Shown piece after piece: positions 45,401 to 51,988 of a stretch of 64,000 nt of DNA. Source of the DNA: Asterias amurensis. Its lineage: Eukaryota; Echinodermata; Asteroidea; Forcipulatida; Asteriidae. Position 1 is the first letter of the stretch. The number at the start of each line of letters is the position of its first letter. The notes beneath the pieces were generated by a model. It did no database searches. It was not told the origin of the DNA and worked only from the letters and a program-made list of their open reading frames with translations. The position numbers were made by a program, and so were the translations under genes. Location of the stretch: positions 16,140,012 to 16,204,011 of the forward strand of contig NC_092665.1 in assembly GCF_032118995.1 (NCBI RefSeq), in the 5' to 3' direction.

Positions 45401-47080
45401 TTTTGGTCGATGTGGTCTCGATGTTTCAAACAATATTCTCTGCTCATCTTCGAGAAGAGGTGCAGAGAATATTATTTGACTTACAGTTGTACTATGTGCA
45501 TACATTTAATAACCCTTTATAGACCACAGCGGCTTGAAACAGTTTTTGTTTGATGTTTCGAACAGTATACTCTGCTCGTCTTCTGAAGACGAGCAGAGTA
45601 AACTGTTAGAAACACTCAAACCACACTGGCTCTTTTCTGAGCCAGCACTCCTCCAAAAGAGATAGTGTACATGTACATGGTTGTACCATCAAATTTACGA
45701 TTTAAAGTTAGTTCTTAAGATTTTCTAATTGATATGTTTTGTATTAAGTTGTTTTTCTCCGTTATTATTCTATTTATTCAGCGTATAACGTACACCAATC
45801 CGTACCCTCATCATAAAGTGTTTAACATCCGATGTAATCGGGACGATTTGCTGCAGTTTAAGGAGACACGGGTTCAGGTAGGCTACAGCGCCCTCTATTT
45901 CTACTTCTCTCATTCTTTTGATTGTGAGATTATGTAAATTTATGAATGCTTGAATCTTAAACTATTTTATTCTTGACATAAATATTTGATATTTGTTTAT
46001 TGATTGATGTTGATCCCTTGACTTCTTTGTACCTGTAAAACTTGATTAAATTTACTTGATGTTGTGAATCCTTTTCATTTTGCGTTCTCCTCTAAACTTG
46101 AAAACTTGTTGTCTGGATTTCCTGATTGTTTGCATTGATTGTACTGATATAATTATTTATTGATTGATACTCTAATCAGTTATTGACTATCTGATTGGTT
46201 AATGACTCTTGATTTGTTTATTGATTCTCTCTGATTGTTTATTGATACTGTGATTATTAATTCATTTCTGTATCTGTTGCCTTCTACCCTTGCAAAATTG
46301 ACCTATCAATCACACAACTGATTGATTGACTAATTGCCTGATTAAATTAATGACTTATTGATTTATTGATTGATTGATCAATGTGCATATCTATTCATAA
46401 CTCGATTGTGGTTCTTACTCCCACCTTGATTTTATAATATTTGACTATTGTATTGATTATTGATTGATTAGGGTATTGATTCCTGTTATTAAGATAGTTT
46501 ATTTAAAAATAAGATACATTCCCGATATCTTTGTCTAAAATACAATGGTAAATTTGGTATTGTCCTATTTTAATATTGATTTGTTTTTTTCAAACTCATC
46601 AACTTTAGTGTTACTCTTAAGATTCAATAATGATATTGGTTGACTAATTTATTTATTACTTGATTGATCATGGTAACGATTCATTATTATAATTTGAATA
46701 ATTAAGGTATTGACTGACCTATTATACATGTAGGCCTAGAATACCCCACAGGCCACTATGGACATGGCTTTCATTGCTCCTTGTCTTTGACTTTAAGATG
46801 TTCCGATTCCCTTTGCAAAATGAGAACCTCCTTGCCCCTTTCAAATATAAAGTTCCAGGCCTAGTATTAGTTTGATTAGTTGCAACATAGCTTGATTGAT
46901 TGATTGATTAATTATGGTATTGATTTTTGGATTCCTTAGATTGATGGTGGTGAGACGTACGGTCTTGGTTTAAGATTCTCTCCATGTCAACAAGCAGGCA
47001 GTGCCGAGATACTCATCTTCATCAACGATGAACAAGACAACAATGAAGAAACGTTCTTAGTCAGAGCAATATACTCCTAA
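30433..47080 (+). CDS. NPHP4: NPHP4 (nephrocystin-4), 31 shared coding exons
   Basis: Exons: 30433-30579, 30883-31018, 31410-31514, 31984-32139, 32605-32744, 33099-33292, 33800-33932, 34174-34401, 34789-34860, 36357-36490, 36856-37102, 38115-38206, 38504-38692, 39026-39121, 39242-39356, 39927-40070, 40513-40614, 41007-41214, 41530-41768, 41897-41955, 42094-42261, 42694-42895, 43212-43304, 43553-43709, 43948-44030, 44150-44235, 44460-44631, 44882-44990, 45194-45312, 45782-45877, 46940-47080. All phases join, giving 1,453 residues plus 59 (exon 1A) or 137 (1B); human is about 1,426. Family landmarks are [103 protein letters not shown] and [14 protein letters not shown] Pro/Gln-rich linker lies at 34,789-37,102. 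The 45,194 acceptor was chosen over 45,181 because only it keeps the frame open and gives the family VD-x-HQL sequence. Scaffold of the ciliary transition zone with NPHP1 and RPGRIP1L, by homology. Confidence 0.97.
30669..30775 (+). repeat. tRNA-like SINE, family 1, broken tail copies
   Basis: Two partial runs of the same 3' part (GTTCAAGTCTCACTCTAGTC and GTTCAAGTCCCACTCTAGTC, each followed by AATATT) lie about 50 bp apart, with AGGTTGTTGG before the second. They match the T-arm and downstream tail of the SINE at 31,741 and 33,547 but lack the A box. Confidence 0.6.
31621..31695. repeat. Hairpin element (ACTCAGTACTTTCCTGAG)
   Basis: CACTGTATACTCAGTACTTT faces AAATACTGAGTAAACAGTG across a CTGAG...CTCAG inner palindrome, in an NPHP4 intron. 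A one-armed relative (CACTGTATACTCGGCACTTT then CCTGAG) lies at 43,029-43,060. Confidence 0.65.
31741..31910 (+). repeat. tRNA-like SINE, family 1, near-complete copy
   Basis: A 5' extension (CACCGAACAAAGATATTGAC) is followed by a tRNA-like body with an intact A box TAGCTCAGTTGG (31,809-31,820) and a slightly changed B box GGTTCAAATCA. The shared tail GAATTGTTCTTTGTTCAAACC follows. Its close match to the copy at 33,547 extends on both sides of the tRNA part, so it is a dispersed SINE, not a tRNA gene. Confidence 0.8.
32164..32271. mobile_element. MITE of the GGCCGTGTCC family, copy 1
   Basis: The tips GGCCGTGTCCAAAACTG and GTTTCGGACACGGC are inverted, with a TAGCCGTAGCTGTAGCC block inside the right end. 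It begins 25 bases after an NPHP4 exon donor. A second copy is at 35,737. Confidence 0.7.
32292..32470. mobile_element. MITE of the GGCCCAATTTCATAGAGCTG family
   Basis: Left tip GGGCCCAATTTCATAAAGCC; right tip AGCTTTATGAAATTTGGC. Inner GCTAAGCA and TGCTTAGCA words are as in the copy at 6,577. NPHP4 intron, 20 bp after the GGCCGTGTCC element. Confidence 0.7.
32831..33023. mobile_element. MITE of the GGCCCAATTTCATAGAGCTG family
   Basis: Left tip TGGCCCAATTTCAAAAAG and right tip TTTATAAAATTGGGCC are inverted and more diverged than the copy at 6,577. Inner CTAAGCA/TGCTTAGCA words persist. It lies in the next NPHP4 intron, so two copies of this family occur within 750 bp. Confidence 0.65.
33547..33692 (-). 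repeat. tRNA-like SINE, family 1, best-preserved copy (minus strand)
   Basis: On the minus strand it has an A box TAGCTCAGTTGG, a B box GGTTCGAATCC, a seven-pair acceptor stem (GGCTAGA with TCTAGTC) and a four-pair anticodon stem (CCGG/CCGG) around ACGTTAA. The tRNA part is flanked by the same 5' extension and AATTCTTTGTTCAACCCCC tail as the copy at 31,741. It could still be read by RNA polymerase III, but its family context marks it as a SINE. Confidence 0.8.
35351..35492. repeat. Hairpin repeat (AGAACCAGTGGTTGA arms)
   Basis: The arms of about 33 bases (GTAGTGGTTGTTCTGAGGAG then AACCAGTGGTTGA) face their inverted copy with few mismatches across a 65-bp spacer. Each arm also has its own inner palindrome AACCAGTGGTT. 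It lies in the NPHP4 intron between 34,860 and 36,357. Confidence 0.75.
35737..35877. mobile_element. MITE of the GGCCGTGTCC family, copy 2
   Basis: The tips GGCCATGTCC and GGACACGGCC are inverted. Subterminal blocks are made of a GCTACGGCTATGGCTACGGC six-base repeat facing GCCATAGCTGTAGCTGTAGC. This short-period TIR also appears, shorter, in the copy at 32,164. Confidence 0.75.
36016..36027 (+). other. NPHP4: Possible 12-base NPHP4 microexon
   Basis: A pyrimidine-rich run ending CACATCAG, then ACTGACTCTGAG, then GTAGTA. In phase 0 it would add Thr-Asp-Ser-Glu between the exons at 34,789 and 36,357 without shifting the frame. Nothing but the splice-site look supports it. Confidence 0.2.
36114..36165. 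repeat. One end of the TTAA/AGGCACTGGACAC element family
   Basis: TTAAAGGCACTTGACACG followed by TTGGTAATTGTCAAAGACCA matches the left end of the element at 23,892. The right end is not found nearby, so this is a truncated piece. Confidence 0.6.
37258..37906. repeat. 34-bp minisatellite, 19 copies, self-complementary units
   Basis: Nineteen head-to-tail units of 34 bp (one shortened to about 29), each CACTCAGAGAAGACACTG followed by a short variable core and TCTTCTTCTCT. The core is CCGT in most units, CCAT in five full-length units, and AAGT in two. Within each unit AGAAGAC pairs with GTCTTCT around an 8-base loop. It lies in the NPHP4 intron between 37,102 and 38,115. Because 34 is not a multiple of three, the array cycles through frames and keeps long stop-free frames that are not genes. 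Confidence 0.95.
38788..38930. repeat. One end of a GGCCCAATTTCATAGAGCTG-family MITE
   Basis: GGGCCCAATTTTGTAGAGCT, then GCACAAAAAGTAGCTAAG and TGCTTACCAAAATAAGGTTACCAGCC, match the left half of this family; the right tip is missing. A further degraded stretch with TTACCAGCCAAAA words at 42,280-42,500 may be related. Confidence 0.5.
39650..39918 (+). repeat. Possible non-LTR retrotransposon 3' tail
   Basis: AT-rich non-coding sequence ending AAAATAAACCAATA then TTGAATTGAATTGAATTGA, a short-unit microsatellite tail typical of truncated LINEs. No reverse-transcriptase sequence is present, so the class is a guess. It ends a few bases before an NPHP4 acceptor. Confidence 0.3.
45340..45655. repeat. 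Tandem pair of hairpin repeats
   Basis: Two direct copies (about 45,340-45,480 and 45,482-45,640) share CAGTTGTA, TTTAATAACCCTTT, GAAACAGTTTTTG and GATGTTTC. Each ends in a hairpin. The second is essentially perfect: CTCTGCTCGTCTTC, one T, then GAAGACGAGCAGAG. The first has decayed arms with ATTCTCTGCTCATCTTC. NPHP4 intron. Confidence 0.75.
46030..46925. repeat. Low-complexity ATTGATTGATTG tract in the last NPHP4 intron
   Basis: An extended, imperfect TTGATTGATTGA-type simple repeat, strongly AT-rich, fills most of the intron before the final NPHP4 exon. No coding exon or clear mobile element was recognised in it. Confidence 0.7.
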
Positions 47081-47290
47081 CCCTCCTACTGTGTGACCAT
47101 TCAATGTCATGCATTTTGAATGATAGATAAACTCAGCACAAGACGACAAGTAGGAATCGTTCTTAGTCAGAACGATATACTCCTAACCCTCCTACTGTGT
47201 GACCATTCAATGTCATCCATTTTGAATGATAGATAAACTCAGTACAAGGCAACAACGAGGAAACGTTTTTAGTCAATACAGTACATAGTC
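47030..47290 (+). repeat. Three tandem ~106-bp repeats copying the NPHP4 stop region
   Basis: Unit 1 (from about 47,047) contains the last codons of NPHP4, ACGTTCTTAGTCAGAGCAAT plus ATACTCCTAA, and continues to AACTCAGCACAAGACGACAA. Unit 2 (from about 47,155) repeats all of it with few changes, including the stop word CTCCTAACCCTCC. Unit 3 (from about 47,260) is partial and more diverged. Only unit 1 is in frame with the gene. Confidence 0.9.
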
Positions 47291-47799
47291 AAACCTCCTA
47301 CTGCCTCACCAGCTTGATACCTTCCAGTGTGGTTTTGGTGATAGGGTAACTGTGCCAGCCTACGATGAAACAGTACCTGAAAAAGGGTTAATGTGCCGGA
47401 GAGTTTTTTATGTGTTCAGAAAGCTTTAGTGCGCTGAACAGTTTTTGGTTACCAAAGATTTTGTACCTTTCACAAATTGTACTTTTTGTATTATGTCTTT
47501 CCTTTGGGCTGTGAGGGGGTTAGGGAAAGTGTGTGTCTATAGTAATATTTATTCAGATGGATTTTAAGAATTTGAAAATATTAATGCAGTACTAAAACAT
47601 GCACTCAAAAGATGCAACAGGAATCCTATAAATGAGAGCCGTTTCTACAAGCTTAACGTGTTGCAAGAAACAGATTTATGTAAATAGAATGTATATTTGT
47701 CAAAACACACGTGCGGTTTCTGTTGGAAGTACAATTTATATATTTTGGATGCAATGTTTCTAAAACCTACTTGATGTATATAGTAATGCCTTATGCACA

Positions 47800-47946
47800 T
47801 GACGTCATTTGGGTAGGGCGCCCTCGGGTAGAAGTCATAAGAAGGTTGCGAATTGGTCCAACCTGTGCACCGCCGCGCGTAGTTGCTGTTCGTTTATACT
47901 GTTTCATCAAAGTTTTATCTTTTAAGATGGCGGCGTGATGACGTCA
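47800..47946. promoter_or_regulatory. Paired CRE palindromes with a YY1-like site
   Basis: TGACGTCA occurs at 47,800-47,807 and 47,939-47,946. Just before the second lies AAGATGGCGGC (47,924-47,934), which equals the core of the YY1 initiator motif of many animal promoters. CREB/ATF and YY1 use is established for these words in animals; their use here is inferred. Confidence 0.45.
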
Positions 47947-48187
47947 TGGTCCGTCGATAGGCAGTACTTAAGTTGACCATGTGTTCATGATACCGTCCAA
48001 ATATTTCTGCTGCAAGTGAATTTGTTGGCAGAGAATTTTAATGGGCCAGTCTTGGTGACTAGTAAATTCTTCATTCATAAGTTTAACAATTTTGTGAAAA
48101 GGATTTGAAATTTAAGGCCTTTTAGCAACGTATACATTCAAAGTGCCTTTGGTTATGTGCAATATGAAGTAATAGAATTTTGCTGAA

Positions 48188-48193
48188 AATAAA
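48188..48193 (+). terminator. NPHP4: Candidate NPHP4 polyadenylation signal (AATAAA)
   Basis: A canonical AATAAA 1.1 kb after the NPHP4 stop codon, followed within 50 bases by a T/G-rich stretch (TTTTTGGTTTGTCTTCTGT). No transcript data are available. Confidence 0.5.
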
Positions 48194-48971
48194 CTTTGTT
48201 ACTACATTTTTGGTTTGTCTTCTGTAAACTTCTTATTGTACATGCAAAGTAGAAAGAGAAATGCCTTGAAATTGTGTTGAGCAAGTTCGTGCACATTATT
48301 TTGTCGAGACAATTTAAAACAAACCTGTTCCCATAATGATAGCGTCTTATCGACCCCTCGGCGGCAGCATGTATGTATGGGGATATTAACATACAAGGAT
48401 GGGATTGAGGTTGGGGAAAAGTATCAAACGTCACATTTTCAACATTACAACCGAGTCTTTGACGTCACAAAGGCGTCGCTTGGAGTCGACGCGCGCGTTC
48501 GCGTGGGGGCGCATCGCACACAACTAAAGTGTGATGATCAGATGGTCAGTTTATTGTTTGGTACGAGAGAAGACGATGCTTACGAACGCTCTATATTTTA
48601 CACCAACTAAGATGTAGACTGCAAAGTGTGTGTGCGATCGCTAAAAAGTGAGTTTAGGATATAATATATTCACATGATTAGAAGGCTTATAGTCGATGTC
48701 AGATGTCGACAAGTCACAAGATCTTTAAACATTCTTATCATTGTGTTGTTTGTACCTGGGCAATTTTCCAACTTGTAGTGATTTGTTTTGAACTCAAAGT
48801 AGTTGCTAAAACTACGTCTGTAACAATCTACCTCATACTCTTGTAATACTTTTCGTAGTCGCAGTGGCTGGACACTTCGCCTGTTGTATTGTAACCATCT
48901 CCATCCGTGGATGAAGTAACGAAAGATTCATCGCAGTAATTAAAACTTTGACCTCCACCAAGAGCTCCCCA

Positions 48972-49460
48972 ATGCACCATTCTCGGGCGAGATCCCTTCT
49001 ACCAGACGTCAGTTCAGCCAAGGGGGATTCGAACCTCAACCCATCCGGTCTTAGAGTCCGTTACGACATTGCTGAACGCGGCCGCATGAAAGAGTTAAAG
49101 AGCTACCAAGCGTCCACCATCCTGAAAGACTTCAAACTTCCTCTCATCTTCAAGCACCCAGTAGTTGATGCATCTACGACGGCATCAGAGGAGCCTCATT
49201 CTCGTAAAACTACCAGAGCGAGGCTGCCATCCATCATGACTGGGAGGAATCGTCGGCAGCTGGTGCGGGATCCATTGACTCGCTCCTCCAATGTCGTCAC
49301 TATCCCCTCCGTGGATAGGTTGAACTTTGGGGTACGAGGTTGTTCTAACCGTTATAGGCTAGAGGCTAGGGGAACGAAGACGGGTTCACTACTTAGGTAT
49401 AGAAGTACAGCTTCAGGAACGGGGGATACTTTTCCGGATGTGCCCCCTGAAAAACATTGA
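48972..49460 (+). CDS. Uncharacterised basic protein, 162 residues, single coding exon
   Basis: I do not recognise this protein. The first ATG after an in-frame TGA (48,912-48,914) is at 48,972. It is rich in Arg, Ser and Thr and has no signal peptide or membrane segment. The most structured-looking stretch is residues about 30-65, with YDIAERGRMKELKSYQAS and ILKDFKLPLIFKHP. The rest looks disordered with many RR/KTTRAR-type basic clusters. It lies between NPHP4 and the SDR gene on the same strand, with its own GC-rich upstream region and a probable untranslated first exon, so an independent gene is more likely than an NPHP4 exon. The codon composition and the lack of repeats argue for a real gene, but conservation is untested. 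Confidence 0.6.
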   Translation: MHHSRARSLLPDVSSAKGDSNLNPSGLRVRYDIAERGRMKELKSYQASTILKDFKLPLIFKHPVVDASTTASEEPHSRKTTRARLPSIMTGRNRRQLVRDPLTRSSNVVTIPSVDRLNFGVRGCSNRYRLEARGTKTGSLLRYRSTASGTGDTFPDVPPEKH

Positions 49461-51988
49461 TGTTATAACAATTAAGTAGTCTACTTAAAGATGTCAAACT
49501 ACAATTTTAAAATATCCACTAAAATATTAAACAAAACATTTCTTCACATATTTTGAGCATGCAGTCGTTGAAATTGCAAACACGTATTGTGGGACTTGAA
49601 TACAAAACAACAAAAAACAATCTTTTGTCGTCATAAATAACCGATAAATTTGGTAAACATTTAAATACAGCACCGTGAACAGTTTTGTGTGTGCCATCGC
49701 GCAATAGTGTGACGTCGTTTGCCTCAATGTGAATTTACGTTGTCGCATATTAATTTCTTGTTTATGTGGAAGCATTTCAGTGAAACAGTTTTTTAAAGGT
49801 GCCTATACATTCATCAATACAAAAAATAGAAAATCGTACGAGATAATACAATGCAACACAAAGATATTTACAAAAAAATATATAACAATACGAAGTGATG
49901 CAACGTAAACATCAAACATTAATTTGTTTACGTCTGTAGTGTCATTAATTTGTTATCTGTCTAACAAAAAAAAACAGCCTTAATTAAAAAGCCTTTTTCA
50001 CGTGAGTAATTTAGCAAGGCTGAATGCGAAATTAAACCTAATGCAACTCGTGTAAAATAGAAAACAATCTTGTGTATAAGGTCCCTTGTGAAATATTCTC
50101 CATTGTGACAATTGAGAAAAAGAGAGGCGAGCTGTTTAATCGTCATGAGAACATTGAACTGGGTGACAGGTTATTGGGTAAAACTACTGCTAACCCTTTC
50201 AGTTGTTGACAAACTTATTGTTGGTTGTTGTGGTTGATTCTTGGTAATGTTGAATGTGGCTCAGGGAGCTGGAGGTTACTGTGATGCCAAGGACTTCAGA
50301 ACTTATCGTATTTGTTAGCTAGTGATAAGGAGGTTACTGAACACACAAACACAATGTACTAACAGTGTTATCATTTTGGTTATGGTGAAGATCAGGCGCG
50401 GATCCAGGACTTCTCAAACGGGGGGGGGGGGGGGGGGCGTGATTTATACGTGGCGACTCTGTAAGGGGGTGACTTTAGGGGTGACTTTGTGAGGGGGTGA
50501 CTTTGTCAGGGGCCGACTTTGTAAGGGGTGACTTTGTAAGGGATGACTTTGTCAGGGGGTGACTTTGTAAGGGCGTGACTTTGTAAGGGGGTGACTTTGT
50601 CAGGGGTGACTTTGTAAGGGCGTGACTTTGTTAGGCGGTGACTTTGTAAGGGTGACTTCGTCAGGAGGTGACTTTGTATAAGGGGGTGACTTCCTGCATG
50701 GACTCGCTCTGGATTTTTGGCAATATCGAAAAACGCAACCACCTTTTGAGAAAATACTTTCAGATGTTAGAAATCAAATTATTGTAGAGCACATATAGGG
50801 CCTATATGCATTGTTTTCACAATGCGCTGATGCAACCTTGCAAACTTAAACACTATTGACAATACAGACAATCTAAAACCCCGGCGTGTTGACCTATGGG
50901 ATCTGATGATGACGACATAAGTTTTCTCCTCGAAACGGACGGGATTAAAGAATCAAGGTTGGGTATTGCCATTGCCAAGGACAGTGAAAAACAATAAAAA
51001 GCGCGATCCTAGAGTAAGTTAAGTCAATTTATGAAAAGATCTGCGTCTGGAGAGTTCTTCAACTTACTCTAGTTTCATTGAACGGGAATCTTCTAATCAT
51101 AGGTGAGTACATGTTCAATGTTGGGTTTTGTCCTTAGACTGTGCGTCACGGTAAATTAAAGAGGTCGACGGTATCGTTTGTTAATTACTCTAAAAATTAG
51201 GGCCAATAAAAACTTATACATGTACTAGGTTAGAGATACCGCAGATTTCGATAGAGTAAAGCATTTTCGGAAACATGTTGTGAATCTAGCATGAAAACAG
51301 CCTTTTAAAAATACAAGAAAAACTAACTGCAGTGTTTTATCTTGTTTTATTGGCATATTCATTTTATCTGATGTTGGACACCTTTACAACCAAACTGTCA
51401 CCGTTGGTGTGAGACTTTGGTGTGTTGTTTGCCGTTTTATTGTATGCCGTTTACGACCAATGCAATTAATGATCGCTCAAACGGTAGCTAGGCCTATTAA
51501 AACTTATCGCATCGAGCCATAAACTCATCTTTATGTAAATTTCTGTGGATGGCTACTGTTTGATCGGATGATAAAAACAAAGCTTGGCCGTGTCAGATTA
51601 TAAAAAAGGGCTGCAGCTTAGAATTTTAGAGAACTTTATTAATTAAAACGTAAATTTTCATAGTGGTATATCGGCCTACTACTCGGGAGTGACATCGTGG
51701 CTCTAATCCATTATTGTAAGCAACGTGTATTCAATTAGACAAACCTTTTGATATCACTGATATAAATCTGTTTTTGTTCTATTCTAGGCTTCATTCATTA
51801 GGTTTGAAACCTTTACTCTTACGGCTCTACAAGTTCTTCTTCGTCGGCTATTAAGAAAAACGAGTCAACATTGTCAATTTTATCCAGTTATTAGCTGCCG
51901 AAAGTACACCCAACGATCTGGACAATCGGACAGCATCCTTATTTTTTTTTTATATTGACTTTGAAAGTTCATTTTAGAGTTGGAAAAA
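49461..51988. other. Non-coding gap before the SDR gene
   Basis: AT-rich; ATTAAA at about 49,525 may end the previous transcript. A G-run at 50,421-50,437 and a short tandem repeat follow (listed separately). A splice-acceptor-like TTCTATTCTAG at about 51,786 suggests a 5' UTR exon of the SDR gene. I see no coding exon. Confidence 0.4.
50391..50725. repeat. Short-unit minisatellite (GGGGTGACTTTGTAA) with repeat-like borders
   Basis: From about 50,457 to 50,692 the words GTGACTTTGTAAGGG and GTGACTTTGTCAGGG alternate about fourteen times at 15-19 base spacing. It is preceded by AGGCGCGGATCCAGGACTTC and a pure G-run, and followed by CTCTGGATTTTTGG. GGCGGATCCAG-like sequence is common at the tips of some DNA transposons, so the array may sit in a decayed element. 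Confidence 0.6.

Larger units (their letters stand above)
47081..48971. other. NPHP4 3' UTR and upstream region of the next gene
   Basis: After the tandem repeats the sequence is AT-rich. The NPHP4 3' end is probably near the AATAAA at 48,188-48,193. GC-rich patches with CRE palindromes at 47,800, 47,939 and 48,461 follow. A donor-like AAAAAGTGAGT at about 48,645 and an acceptor-like TTTTCGTAG at about 48,859 suggest one untranslated exon for the gene at 48,972. Confidence 0.45.

Noticed and set aside
48948-48971. Extending the unknown protein upstream to a TTG codon
   Set aside because: Nuclear animal genes start at ATG as a rule; the first ATG after the in-frame stop is 48,972.
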